In this document: positions 17,811-25,741 of the stretch, one piece after another
Layout of the letters: each line of letters opens with the position of its first letter
Numbering within the stretch: position 1 is the stretch's first letter
Notes under the pieces: generated by a model
The model's input: only the letters and a program-made list of their open reading frames with translations
Databases searched by the model: none
What the model was told of the DNA's origin: nothing
From: Alistipes sp.
GTDB taxonomy: Bacteria; Bacteroidota; Bacteroidia; Bacteroidales; Rikenellaceae
DNA length: 64,000 bases
Reading direction: 5' to 3'
Assembly: GCA_031285405.1 (NCBI GenBank)
Contig: JAITWH010000026.1
Span: forward strand, 41,259 to 105,258
Translations under genes and position numbers: made by a program

Positions 17811-19571
17811 TCACTGAACCGGCTTAATATCCTTAACCCGCAGCTGCGGAGTCACCGTCCCCCGAAAGTGGTTCTCGACGATCGTGTAGCACACATCGAC
17901 CTGCCGCCCGCTGCGCACCCACTCGAAGTGCTGCGGCTGTCCGAAGGCGATGGCGGGTATCGACGTGTTGGGCTTCTCCCTCTGCACCAGATCCATCTTG
18001 AGATGCTCATGCTCGGCCCCCACCAACTTTGCGTCGCCACGGTTCGAAGCGCCGTAGGTCACAAACACCGGCGCCGTGTTGCCCGGCCCAAAGGGCTGAA
18101 AACGCAGCAGGTTGCGCCGAAACTCGGGCGTGATGTCCGAAAAGAGCAGTTTCGAGTCGATCTCCACGGTGGGCCTCAGCAGACTGTCGACGATGTTCTC
18201 CTCGACGTATGCGTTGAAGCGTCGCGTGAACTCGGCCACGTTTTCGGGCTTCATGGTGAGTCCGGCGGCGTACATGTGTCCCCCGAAGTTTTCGAGAATA
18301 TCGGCACACGACTCCACCGCCCCATACAGATCGAACCCGGGCACGCTTCGAGCCGACCCCGTGGCGAACCCATTCGAAAGGGTCATCACCACCGTCGGCC
18401 GATAGTATGTCTCGATCAGCCGCGACGCGACGATCCCCACTATCCCCTTCATCCACCGCGGGTTGTAGATCACCGTACACTTCATCTTCTTGAGCACGGG
18501 GTCGCTCTCGATCAGGTCGTGCGCCTCCTGAGTCACGGTTCGGTCGATCGTTTTGCGGTCGCTGTTCGCCTCGTCGATCTGTGCGCCGAACAACTTTGCA
18601 GCATCCTCGTCGCGCTCGATCATCAGGTTCACCGCGCTGTGGCCGCCCGAAAACTCGTCACCCTCGCCCATGCGCATCCTCCCCGCGGCGTTGATGCGGG
18701 GCCCGATCTTGAACACGATGTCGTCGATGGTGATCCGATGTCCGCCGCCGCTCGACAATCCGCAGATCTTGATGATCGACTGCAACCCCTTGTTGGGGTT
18801 TGTGTTGAGCCGCTCCAACCCGTAGTAGGCCAAAATTCTGTTCTCACCCGTCACCGGCACGATGTCGCTCGCGATAGATATCACCACCAAGTCCAGCAGC
18901 CGCTCGATCTCGCTGAAGGCGATGCCGTGCCGCTGACAGTAGGCCTGCGCGATCTTGAACCCCACCCCGCACCCGCTCAACTCCTGAAACGGATAGTTGC
19001 AGTCGGGCCGCTTGGGGTCGAGCACCGCCACGGCGTTCGGCAACTCGCTGCCGGCCAGATGGTGGTCGGTGATGATGAAGTCGATTCCCAGTCCGCGCGC
19101 GTACTCCACCTTTTCCACCGCTTTGATCCCGCAGTCGAGCGTGATGACGAGCGAAACCCCGTGCGCCTTGGCGTAGTCGATCCCCCTGATCGACACCCCG
19201 TAGCCCTCTTTGTAGCGGTCGGGAATGTAGAACATCAGGTTTTCGTGCCCCAACCGCCTCAGGAAGCTGTACAGCAACGCCACGGCGCTCGTGCCGTCCA
19301 CGTCGTAGTCGCCCCAGATCATCACCGTCTCGCCGTCGGCCACAGCTCGCGAGATGCGGTCGATGGCCTTGTCCATGTCTTTCAACAGGAACGGGTCGTG
19401 CAGATCGGTGAGCGACGGGTTGAAGAACCCCTCCGCCTCTTCCGGTGTTTCGATGCCGCGCTGAACCAGCAGGTTGGCCAGGACGGGCGACAGACCGAGC
19501 GCCTTCGAGAGACTCTCGACCCGCGCCGGATCACCCTGATCGAGGATAACCCATTGTTTTTCTATTGGCAT
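17811..19571 (-). CDS. recJ: Single-stranded-DNA-specific exonuclease RecJ
   Basis: 586 aa, full length. 5'-3' ssDNA exonuclease in recombination and mismatch repair. The DHH domain carries GDYDVDGTSA (87-96, motif I), the LDCGIK segment (~145) and TDHHLAG (168-174, motif III DHH). DHHA1-type motifs follow later (GGHMYAAGLTMK), and the C-terminal OB fold is the ~450-580 region (FQPFGPGNTAPVF). The start MPIEKQWVIL fits family N-termini. It stands alone, with repeat-filled gaps of 137-245 bp on either side. Confidence 0.95.
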   Translation of the reverse strand: MPIEKQWVILDQGDPARVESLSKALGLSPVLANLLVQRGIETPEEAEGFFNPSLTDLHDPFLLKDMDKAIDRISRAVADGETVMIWGDYDVDGTSAVALLYSFLRRLGHENLMFYIPDRYKEGYGVSIRGIDYAKAHGVSLVITLDCGIKAVEKVEYARGLGIDFIITDHHLAGSELPNAVAVLDPKRPDCNYPFQELSGCGVGFKIAQAYCQRHGIAFSEIERLLDLVVISIASDIVPVTGENRILAYYGLERLNTNPNKGLQSIIKICGLSSGGGHRITIDDIVFKIGPRINAAGRMRMGEGDEFSGGHSAVNLMIERDEDAAKLFGAQIDEANSDRKTIDRTVTQEAHDLIESDPVLKKMKCTVIYNPRWMKGIVGIVASRLIETYYRPTVVMTLSNGFATGSARSVPGFDLYGAVESCADILENFGGHMYAAGLTMKPENVAEFTRRFNAYVEENIVDSLLRPTVEIDSKLLFSDITPEFRRNLLRFQPFGPGNTAPVFVTYGASNRGDAKLVGAEHEHLKMDLVQREKPNTSIPAIAFGQPQHFEWVRSGRQVDVCYTIVENHFRGTVTPQLRVKDIKPVQ

Positions 19572-19599
19572 GACTTTTCATATTTAATTATTCTCTTTT

Positions 19600-19708
19600 C
19601 TTCAGTTGTTAGTGGTCAGTGATAAGTGGTTAGTGCTAACGCGGGTTACAATGATTTTGGCTACGCAAAATTTTATCGCGTTAGCACTAACCACTTATCA
19701 CTAATCAC
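19600..19708. repeat. Heptamer and GCTACGC modules
   Basis: GTTAGTGGTCAGTGATAAGTGGTTAG-type heptamers, GTGCTAACGCGG, GGCTACGCA and a mirrored GCGTTAGCACTAACCACTT block. Together they form an imperfect large inverted repeat. Confidence 0.8.
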
Positions 19709-20068
19709 TCACCGATCGTTACTTGTCGATTTAACGGTCTTGATCGAGCTCGTGATCATCTTGATGATCTCGACCGCATCGTCGTGAATACTTTCAAACT
19801 CATGTTTTGAAACATACTCCGTCTCCACCATCAAATTCAACCAATAAATCGTTTCGTTACTCTCTTTTTGCGCGACAGCCATTTTGTGTATAAAATCGGC
19901 CTTGCTTTCCGAATGCTCGGCTTCGCACACCATGGCCCCCACTGCAGTCCCACTTTTCAGTATCTGTTTGGACAACACAAATTCCTTCTTGCTCTCACTC
20001 AAGTGTTTGTATAGGTTCACAATTCGCACGGCGAACTTAAAACTCTTCTTCTTTAAAACACTCTCCAT
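19709..20068 (-). CDS. Four-helix-bundle protein (S23/IVP family)
   Basis: 119 aa, matching the S23 ribosomal/four-helix-bundle family (TIGR02436-like), originally found inside 23S rRNA intervening sequences but often free-standing in Bacteroidetes. Visible signatures: FKFAVRIVNLYKHLSE in helix 1, FVLSKQILKSGTAVGAMVCE in helix 2, FIHKMAVAQKESNETIYWLN in helix 3, and a last helix around DAVEIIKMITSSIKTVKS. All four helices are present, so it is intact. Function unknown; RNA- or protein-binding roles have been suggested. The gene is bracketed by dispersed repeats and has lower GC than its neighbours, suggesting acquisition as a cassette. Confidence 0.85.
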   Translation of the reverse strand: MESVLKKKSFKFAVRIVNLYKHLSESKKEFVLSKQILKSGTAVGAMVCEAEHSESKADFIHKMAVAQKESNETIYWLNLMVETEYVSKHEFESIHDDAVEIIKMITSSIKTVKSTSNDR

Positions 20069-20099
20069 GTCTCCGTGTCCGTTTGGCTGTTTAGTTAAT

Positions 20100-20182
20100 T
20101 ACTCTATAAATGTATACCGAGTAGTTATTTATACTGCGTAGCTATTTATACCGCGTTAGCACTAACCACTAACCACTAACCA
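20100..20182. repeat. CACTAAC heptamer array
   Basis: GCGTAGC, GCGTTAGC and at least five tandem CACTAAC heptamers immediately beyond the lipB stop codon. Confidence 0.85.
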
Positions 20183-21007
20183 CTAACCACTAACCACTAC
20201 TCCAAGGTTTGCCGCCAACCGCTCCCCCAAAACCCGTTTAACCTCCTCGAAGTCGACCCGCCGCCCAAGCTCCGAGTCCAACGAAGCAACCTCGCAACCG
20301 GCCATCCCACAGGGATTTATAAGCCCAAACCACGCCGCCTCGACGGCCACATTGAGCGCCAACCCATGCATCACAACCCCCCGCGACGCCCGCACTCCAA
20401 TCGCACAAATTTTCCTCTCACCTCGCTCGCTCCGAACCCACACTCCCGTCTTTCCTTCGACGCGCCCGACCCCCCGCAGCCCAAACGCCCCCGCCGTCTC
20501 GATCACCGCCTGCTCCAGCGCCTCGATATACCCGCGCAGCCCGAGCCCCAATCTTCCAAGGTCGACGATGGGGTAGACCACCAACTGCCCGGGCCCGTGA
20601 TAGGTGATGTCGCCGCCGCGCCCCACCCGATGCAGCGTCGCCCCGCGCTCCCGCAGCTCGGCCTCGCTCACAAGCAGATTTTCGGCCCGTCCACTCCGCC
20701 CCAACGTGTAAACATGCGGATGTTCACACACCACAATCCACCCCGCAAAACCCTTATCCTCAATCTCTTCACCCTGCCCGCCCTCATTCTGCGTAGCCTC
20801 AGTCCGCAGCCAGCGGGGGACTTCAGTCCACCGCCTGGGGTGGCGGAGGACTGACGGCTTGCTTTGCAAGCCGATATTCTGCGTAGCCAAATCCGCCGCG
20901 GCCGTTGCCGCCCGCGCGACCAACCTTTCAAACAACCTCTCCTGCCGCGCCAAAGCCTCGGCGTAATCTATTGTCCCCCAATCGAGTAGCTCGACAGTTG
21001 GTCTCAT
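20183..21007 (-). CDS. lipB: Octanoyltransferase LipB, with repeat-derived insert
   Basis: 274 aa. Transfers octanoyl from acyl carrier protein to lipoyl domains. Core motifs are present: CEHPHVYTLGRSG (~94-106), GRGGDITYHGPGQLVVYPIV (129-148), ERKICAIGVR (catalytic Lys 199) and LINPCGMAG (catalytic Cys 233). Its start overlaps the lipA stop by ATGA (21004-21007). Odd: residues ~33-78 (from ARAATAAADLATQNIGLQSK to TEATQNEGGQ) are absent from ordinary LipB (~210-240 aa) and are translated dispersed modules, including GGTGGCGGAGGACTGACGG and GCTACGCAGAAT. The insert falls in the surface region between helix 1 and the first core strand, so activity is probably kept. Confidence 0.95.
   Translation of the reverse strand: MRPTVELLDWGTIDYAEALARQERLFERLVARAATAAADLATQNIGLQSKPSVLRHPRRWTEVPRWLRTEATQNEGGQGEEIEDKGFAGWIVVCEHPHVYTLGRSGRAENLLVSEAELRERGATLHRVGRGGDITYHGPGQLVVYPIVDLGRLGLGLRGYIEALEQAVIETAGAFGLRGVGRVEGKTGVWVRSERGERKICAIGVRASRGVVMHGLALNVAVEAAWFGLINPCGMAGCEVASLDSELGRRVDFEEVKRVLGERLAANLGVVVSG
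20786..20912 (-). repeat. Dispersed-repeat insert inside lipB
   Basis: A composite of GCGTAGCC, CAGCGGGGGACTTCAGTCC, GGTGGCGGAGGACTGACGG, GCTTGCTTTGCAAGC, GCGTAGCC and the GGCAACGGCCGCGGCGG module. A matching non-coding copy lies at ~25873-25972. Confidence 0.85.
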
Positions 21008-22056
21008 TTCCGCGTAGCTAAACTCGCTGCGGCCGTTGCCGCCGTAGCCAAATCCGCCGCCGGCGTTCCGGCCGCCGCAGCCGTTGCGATCACCGCCAAC
21101 GCCTTTTCGGCCATATACGACGACCGTACCAAAGGCCCACTCGCGACATGAATAAACCCGCGCGCCACGGCCTGTTCTCTGTAAAACTCAAACATCGAGG
21201 GAGTTACATACTCCGCAACGGCCACATGCCCCCGCGTCGGCTGCAGATACTGCCCCAACGTAACGACCTTGACCCCCGCCTCGCGCAGATCGTCCAACGC
21301 CTGCAGCACCTCGTCCGGCCGTTCTCCCAGCCCCACCATCAACCCACTCTTTGTAACATGTCCGACTGCAGCGCGACGCCGAGCAAGGGCTGAATCTAAT
21401 TTCAGCCCGCCGCCGCCCCCAGCGTCGTGCTGACGAGTTTGCCCTGCAAACTCGAACTCGCGCTGCGTAGCGATATACCTCAAAACCCCAAGACTCCCCC
21501 CATAAGTAGCCCGAGAGCGCACCGCCGGCGTAATCCGCTCCACCGTCTCGACGTTATGGCCCACGATATCGGGCCGCGCGGCCAGCACAACGTCCAGCAA
21601 CTCGGCCCGACCCCAAAAGTCGGGAATAAGAACTTCGATAGTGGTGTGAGGATTCTCGGCGCGAACGGCCTCGATGACGCGCGCCCAGTGCGCCGCGCCG
21701 CCGTCGGGCAGGTCGTCGCGGGTGACGGATGTGACGACAACGTGTTTCAGCCCCATCAACGCAACAGAGCGGGCCACGCTGTGCGGCTCGCCGGAGCTGA
21801 TAGGTAAAGGTTTACCGGTTTCGGTGGCGCAAAATCTACACGCCCTTGTGCAGACGTCGCCCATCACCATAAAGGTGGCGGTCTTTCTGCTCCAACATTC
21901 GACTCTGTTGGGACACCTGCCACTCTCACAAATGGTGTGTACCCCGTGTCGTTCAACGATTTGCGCGACTGTGGCGTACGCCTTGTCGCATTGAAGTTTA
22001 GTCTTTAGCCAATCCGGTTTTATGTTAACATTTACCTTGTCATAGACTTGAGGCAT
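21004..22056 (-). CDS. lipA: Lipoyl synthase LipA, with repeat-derived insert and tail
   Basis: 350 aa against ~290-320 usual. Radical SAM enzyme that inserts two sulfurs into octanoyl domains. The auxiliary cluster CX4CX5C is C43/C48/C54 (CESGRCPNRVEC), the radical SAM CX3CX2C is C69/C73/C76 (CTRACRFC), and the cluster-binding RSSY is at 311-314. Residues ~195-232 interrupt the core between GGSLGVLRYIA and HVTKSGLMVGLGE. They are a translated copy of the CAGCCCGCC repeat (AGQTRQHDAGGGGGLKL). The C-terminus after ALAVIATAAA is made wholly of GGAACGCCGGCGGCG / GGCAACGGCCGCAGCG modules and ends SLATRK. Co-transcribed with lipB (4-bp overlap). Confidence 0.95.
   Translation of the reverse strand: MPQVYDKVNVNIKPDWLKTKLQCDKAYATVAQIVERHGVHTICESGRCPNRVECWSRKTATFMVMGDVCTRACRFCATETGKPLPISSGEPHSVARSVALMGLKHVVVTSVTRDDLPDGGAAHWARVIEAVRAENPHTTIEVLIPDFWGRAELLDVVLAARPDIVGHNVETVERITPAVRSRATYGGSLGVLRYIATQREFEFAGQTRQHDAGGGGGLKLDSALARRRAAVGHVTKSGLMVGLGERPDEVLQALDDLREAGVKVVTLGQYLQPTRGHVAVAEYVTPSMFEFYREQAVARGFIHVASGPLVRSSYMAEKALAVIATAAAAGTPAADLATAATAAASLATRK
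21361..21475 (-). repeat. Dispersed-repeat insert inside lipA
   Basis: GACGCCGAGCAAGGGC, TTTCAGCCCGCC, CGTCGTGCTGACGAG and GCGTAGCG in the same order as the non-coding copy at ~38265-38355. Translated as ~38 residues in the middle of the conserved LipA fold. Confidence 0.85.
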
Positions 22057-22089
22057 TTGTTTTTTTGTTTATTATTTTTCCAATTGGCG

Positions 22090-22120
22090 CAAAGATAGTA
22101 ATAAAAATGAATCCCGCAAA
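22090..22120 (-). promoter_or_regulatory. Promoter of lipA-lipB
   Basis: TTTG (complement of 22117-22120) and TATCTTTG (complement of 22090-22097) are 19 bp apart. The -33 region is embedded in the imperfect palindrome GAATCCCGCAAAATTGCGG, a possible operator. Confidence 0.7.
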
Positions 22121-22132
22121 ATTGCGGATTCA

Positions 22133-22251
22133 TTTTCAATGATAGTGATTAGTGATCAGTGGTTAGTGCTAACGCGCGCGCCGTCATTGCGAGCCAAAGG
22201 CGAAGCAATCCAGAATTCCGCGTAGCCAAGTGTCGCGTAGCCTCAACGTTG
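22133..22251. repeat. Heptamer, CAATCC and GCGTAGC modules
   Basis: GTGGTTAGTGCTAACGCG, then CATTGCGAGCCAAAGGCGAA with AATCCAGAATTCCGCG, then three GCGTAGC copies. With the hairpin element that follows, this fills a 434-bp gap between lipA and the next gene. Confidence 0.8.
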
Positions 22252-22437
22252 CGTAGCTTCCCCGATAGCGAAAAACGGCGTTAAAAAATAGGCGGCTAAA
22301 AGCGTAAAGAAATCGAGACCTTTTGCTCGCAAAAGCGCCGAAGAGCGTCGATTTCAAGCGTTAGACGCCTATTTTAGCCGTTTTTCGCCTCGGGGCCTGT
22401 TTTTTTGGTTACTTTTTTGCAGGCCAAAAAAGTAACG
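22252..22437 (-). repeat. ~185-bp hairpin repeat element, copy 1
   Basis: Nearly identical, in opposite orientation, to 36212-36396. It is largely self-complementary: GCGAAAAACGGC and GCCGTTTTTCGC at the ends, GAAATCGA / TCGATTTC further in. An extra small hairpin lies at one side (GTTACTTTTTT..AAAAAAGTAAC, 22409-22436). It encodes no credible protein. MITE-like or structured-RNA repeat. Confidence 0.85.
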
Positions 22438-22490
22438 TATAAAAAAGCAATTCGCGCCAGCGAAAGCCGGAATGCCGACAGCGGATTTGT

Positions 22491-22727
22491 CTATTTGGCG
22501 GAGTTAACAACAAAAAACACAACCAAAGCCACAGCCAAAATCCCAACAATCCACCAAAGCCAAGCCGCTGAGCAGCAGTGAGTTTCGTCGACAGGATGCA
22601 CGCTTTGACGCGCCGACACGTCGCTGCCCTGACGCCCAGAGGCATCGTTACTCTGACGCCCAGAGGCATCGTTGTCGCGGATGAGATATTTGTCGGATGC
22701 GGCCGCGCGGCCTTGAATTTTCGTCAT
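22491..22727 (-). CDS. Small tail-anchored membrane protein (hypothetical)
   Basis: 78 aa from MTKIQGRAAASDKYLIRDND; Met codons 20 and 50 codons further upstream give longer versions, the longest beginning in dispersed repeat. The body carries three near-repeats of nine residues (NDASGRQS, NDASGRQG, SDVSARQS, coded by a 27-bp tandem). A single C-terminal transmembrane helix follows, AWLWWIVGILAVALVVFFVV, then NSAK. No family recognised. The codon pattern and TM segment suggest a real gene, but the surrounding sequence is repeat-rich. Confidence 0.45.
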   Translation of the reverse strand: MTKIQGRAAASDKYLIRDNDASGRQSNDASGRQGSDVSARQSVHPVDETHCCSAAWLWWIVGILAVALVVFFVVNSAK

Positions 22728-22829
22728 AAATTTTGTCGGCGTTTTTTCAGGTAGGTTAAGGGACTGCCACCTGCCTGCAAATTTCATACCATAAACGCCC
22801 ATCGACCCCGATTTATTGTGCACGCCCCG

Positions 22830-23018
22830 CCCTAACAATTGAAAATTGAAAGTTGAAAATGAGCTAACGCAATACAAATTGGGCTCGCAGCAAAAAATAA
22901 ATCGCTGCGGCCGTTAACTTCGTTTTCCTCCTTCGCGCCTCTGCCATTCGAGCAAGCTCAATGGCGTTCGGTTTGGCGTCGGTTGCCGCTTTCAATTTTC
23001 AACTTTCAATTTTCCATT
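22830..23018. repeat. Dispersed modules upstream of tRNA-Arg terminator
   Basis: ATTGAAAATTGAAAGTTG, GCTAACGC, AAATCGCTGCGGCCGTTAAC and the mirrored TTTCAATTTTCAACTTTC block. No gene seen. Confidence 0.8.
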
Positions 23019-23050
23019 AAAAAAGCCCCAAGCAAAACAGCTCGGGGCCT
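23019..23050 (-). terminator. Terminator of tRNA-Arg(ACG)
   Basis: On the minus strand a GGCCCCGAGC..GCTTGGGGC hairpin followed by TTTTTT lies directly downstream of the tRNA. Confidence 0.8.
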
Positions 23051-23055
23051 CCTCG

Positions 23056-23129
23056 TGACACCACCAGGACTCAAACCTGGAACCTTCTGATCCGTAGTCA
23101 GATGCTCTATTCAATTAAGCTATGGTGCC
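23056..23129 (-). tRNA. tRNA-Arg(ACG)
   Basis: 74 nt on the minus strand. Acceptor GGCACCA pairs with TGGTGTC (one G-T) plus discriminator A. The anticodon loop CTACGGA lies between TCTGA and TCAGA, and the T arm is CCAGGTTTGAGTCCTGG. CCA is not encoded. ACG (as ICG) reads CGT/CGC/CGA. Confidence 0.93.
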
Positions 23130-23280
23130 TTTTTTTTCGTGAAAAGCGGTCATCTTCTTCGTTACTTCGGAAATTTTCGCTCGGTCATGCACACCGAGTG
23201 CACTCCCTCGCAAAATTTCCTCGCGCCTCGAATATGGCCACTTTTGACGAAAAACCACCCCATCGGGGCGATTGCGGGTG

Positions 23281-23288
23281 CAAAGGTA
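23281..23288 (-). promoter_or_regulatory. -7 element upstream of tRNA-Arg
   Basis: TACCTTTG on the minus strand, about 150 bp before the tRNA 5' end. The -33 region falls in AT-rich repeat without a clear TTTG. Confidence 0.4.
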
Positions 23289-23341
23289 GAATTAAAAATT
23301 AAGAATTAAAAATTAAGAATTAAAAAATTCACCCCCGACCG

Positions 23342-23977
23342 CTATTTTTTAACTGCGCGCCCACTTTCCCGCCCCGCCGCACGCCCAATCTCCCGCCCGG
23401 GATTAGCCCGCAAAAAATCCTCCCAAGACGCACTCCGCCCCGTTTTTTTATTAGCAACGCTGCCCCCCGCCGCACCTCCAACCGCCTGAAACACAGAAGA
23501 AGAGGTAGCAAAATAGTGACAAAGCGCCACCGCCATCCCATCCGTCGCGTCCAACCGCCGCGGGTCGTACTCGATGCCCAGCATGCCGCCCAACATCGCC
23601 GCGACCTGCTCTTTCGCCGCGGCCCCGCGCCCCGTGATGGCCTGCTTGACCCTCGTGGGGGCATACTCACACACGTCGATGCCCCTCGACAGCGCGGCGG
23701 CCATGGCGACCCCCTGCGCCCGACCCAACTTCAACATACTCTGCACGTTGGTGCCGAAAAACGGCGACTCCAGCGCCACCTCGTCGGGCCGATAGCCGTC
23801 GATCAGCGCGCCCACCCGCTCGAAAATCATCCGCAACTTCTGGTAGTGGTCGCGAACCCGCCGCATGTCGATATCTCCCAGAGCCACAGCGTATAACCTG
23901 CCGTCGCTCCCGACCTCCAAGACCCCGTAACCCGTCCGCGCCGTCCCCGGGTCGATACCCATTATAACCTTTTTCAT
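23342..23977 (-). CDS. ruvC: Holliday junction endodeoxyribonuclease RuvC
   Basis: 211 aa. Resolves Holliday junctions as a dimer with RuvAB. The catalytic acids are D9 (GIDPGTARTGYG), E70 (VALESPFFGTN), D143 and D146 (RLDATDGMAVALCH). The enzyme core ends near residue 158. The remaining ~50 residues (AVGGAAGGSVANKKTGRSAS.., then RAAGRESGRAVKK) are an unusual basic, Gly/Ala/Arg-rich tail, whereas most RuvC proteins are ~160-190 aa. Flanked by repeat-filled gaps, not in an obvious operon. Confidence 0.96.
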   Translation of the reverse strand: MKKVIMGIDPGTARTGYGVLEVGSDGRLYAVALGDIDMRRVRDHYQKLRMIFERVGALIDGYRPDEVALESPFFGTNVQSMLKLGRAQGVAMAAALSRGIDVCEYAPTRVKQAITGRGAAAKEQVAAMLGGMLGIEYDPRRLDATDGMAVALCHYFATSSSVFQAVGGAAGGSVANKKTGRSASWEDFLRANPGREIGRAAGRESGRAVKK

Positions 23978-24062
23978 AGTTGTAAGTGGTTAGTGATCAG
24001 TGGTTAGTGCTAACGCACAAAAATTCCGCGTAGCTATGCGTCGCGTCAGCACTAACCACTAA
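23978..24062. repeat. Mirrored heptamer module between lpxD and ruvC
   Basis: GTAAGTGGTTAGTGATCAGTGG, GCTAACGC, GCGTAGC and GCACTAACCACTAATCACTG form an imperfect inverted repeat with the GCGTAGC core in the centre. Confidence 0.8.
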
Positions 24063-25088
24063 TCACTGATCACTAATCACTTTTTCTAAAGCCGCCACCC
24101 GCTGGTTAAGCTCCGGAAGGGCCCGAAAAACCGCCCAAGAGCGATGGAACCGAATCCCGGGCAACCCTGGCGACCCCAGCAGAGTCCCCCCCGCGGGAAC
24201 ATCATGGTCGACCCCGCTCTGCGCCCCCATCTTAACTCCGTCACCCAGAGTGAGATGGCCCGCCAACCCCACCTGTCCGCCCAACATGCAACCGCGCCCG
24301 ACCTTCGAGCTGCCGGCCATGCCCGCCTGCGCGGCGACGACTGTGTTTTCGCCGATCTCGACGTTGTGACCCACCTGAATCAGGTTGTCCAACTTCACCC
24401 CGCGCCGCAAAACGGTCGACCCCATCGTCGCACGGTCGATGCACGTATTGGCCCCCACCTCGACATCATCCTCGATGACGACATTGCCGATCTGCGGAAT
24501 TTTCTCGAACACCCCGTCGGCCCCGGGGGCGAACCCGAAACCGTCGGCCCCGACCACCGTACCGGCATGAATCACAACACGTTGGCCAATCACGCAACCC
24601 TCATAGATTTTCACCCCGGCATGGATCGTCGACCCCGCGCCGATGCGAACCCCCCGCCCGACATAGCTCTGCGGATAGACCGCGACCCCGTCGCCCAGCA
24701 CAACCCCGCTCTCCACCACGGCAAAATCGCCCACATAGCAATCCGACCCCACCACCGCCTCCTCAGAGACAGCCGCCCGCGAAGAGACCCCCACCGGCCG
24801 AGGCTGGTTCTCGCGATACAACCTCAGCAGCGACGCAAACGCCGCATAGGCATCGTCGACCCGAATCAGCGTCGCACTCACCGGCCCGCTCGCCACAAAG
24901 TCGCGCCCCACGATCACGATCGACGACCGCGTGGTGTACACATGGTGTTCATACTTCGGGTTGGCCAGGAACGACAACGTCCCCTCGTGCCCCTCCTCGA
25001 TCTTGGCAAACTCGGCGACCGCCGCCGCGGGGTCGCCCTCGATCGTGCCGCCAAGAAACCCGGCAATCATTTCTGCTGTAAACTCCAT
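24063..25088 (-). CDS. lpxD: UDP-3-O-acylglucosamine N-acyltransferase LpxD
   Basis: 341 aa, typical length. Adds the N-linked hydroxyacyl chain in lipid A synthesis in the cytoplasm. The N-terminal uridine-binding domain (~1-100) includes [20 protein letters not shown]. The left-handed beta-helix of hexapeptide repeats (~105-310) includes [19 protein letters not shown] and [20 protein letters not shown] (catalytic His region). It ends with a coiled-coil-like helix ([18 protein letters not shown]). The last codons run to the edge of a heptamer repeat. Solitary here, not in an lpx cluster. Confidence 0.95.
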   Translation of the reverse strand: MEFTAEMIAGFLGGTIEGDPAAAVAEFAKIEEGHEGTLSFLANPKYEHHVYTTRSSIVIVGRDFVASGPVSATLIRVDDAYAAFASLLRLYRENQPRPVGVSSRAAVSEEAVVGSDCYVGDFAVVESGVVLGDGVAVYPQSYVGRGVRIGAGSTIHAGVKIYEGCVIGQRVVIHAGTVVGADGFGFAPGADGVFEKIPQIGNVVIEDDVEVGANTCIDRATMGSTVLRRGVKLDNLIQVGHNVEIGENTVVAAQAGMAGSSKVGRGCMLGGQVGLAGHLTLGDGVKMGAQSGVDHDVPAGGTLLGSPGLPGIRFHRSWAVFRALPELNQRVAALEKVISDQ

Positions 25089-25265
25089 ACTTAACTTGCA
25101 GTTTAATTGATAATTGAAAACTTAAAAAGTAGTGGTTAGTTGTTAGTGATAAGTGGTTAGTGCTACGCAACGCATAGCTACGCAGAATAATCCTGCGCGT
25201 TAGCACTAACCACTAATCACTGATCACTAACCACTGTTTAGCTTTCAATTTTCCACTTTCAACTA
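25089..25265. repeat. Dispersed modules between coaD and lpxD
   Basis: ATTGATAATTGAAAACTTAA, heptamers (GTGGTTAGTTGTTAGTGAT), GCTACGCA and GCGTTAGCACTAACCAC, ending with TTTCAATTTTCCACTTTC. Confidence 0.8.
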
Positions 25266-25736
25266 TTATAGGTACTCTTTAATGTCGATCCCGGAGGGCA
25301 GGAACTTAGCCGGATCCCCCCCCATGGTAATAATTTCGCGCACCAACCGCGACGACACGGGGATATAGTCGGCCGGCGTAAACAGCGCCACGGTTGTGAT
25401 CTCGGGGTAAATCTGGTCGTTGGCCATCTCCATGTCGTGCTCATACTCAAAGTCGGTCGAGTTGCGCAACCCCCTGAGTATGTGCCTGATGCCCCTCGAC
25501 CGGCAGTAGTCGCCGGTGAGTCCGCCATACAGCGCGACCTCGATCCTGCTCTCGCCGCCGAACACCGCCTCGATCAGCTCGCCTCGCCGTTCGGGCGTCA
25601 GCAGCCCCTGCTTGGCGGCGTTGACCCCGACCCCCACGACGATCCTGTCGAACATGGTCAATCCCATGTCCACCACCGCTTTATGCCCAAGCGTAAACGG
25701 GTCGAACGACCCGGGAAAAAGTGCTGTGCGCTCCAT
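25266..25736 (-). CDS. coaD: Phosphopantetheine adenylyltransferase CoaD
   Basis: 156 aa, standard length. Catalyses ATP + 4'-phosphopantetheine to dephospho-CoA in CoA synthesis. The nucleotidyltransferase signature FPGSFDPFTLGH (7-18) supplies the TxxH-type ATP site, and RGLRNSTDFEYE and the PVSSRLVREI motif (ISSTxVRE equivalent) are present. The -7 box at 25742-25749 lies only 5 bp before the ATG, implying a very short leader or a leaderless mRNA. Confidence 0.96.
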   Translation of the reverse strand: MERTALFPGSFDPFTLGHKAVVDMGLTMFDRIVVGVGVNAAKQGLLTPERRGELIEAVFGGESRIEVALYGGLTGDYCRSRGIRHILRGLRNSTDFEYEHDMEMANDQIYPEITTVALFTPADYIPVSSRLVREIITMGGDPAKFLPSGIDIKEYL

Positions 25737-25741
25737 GCCGG

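Noticed and set aside
17868..19622. 584-codon plus-strand open frame
   Set aside because: It is antisense to recJ, His/Arg-rich and without any family motif.
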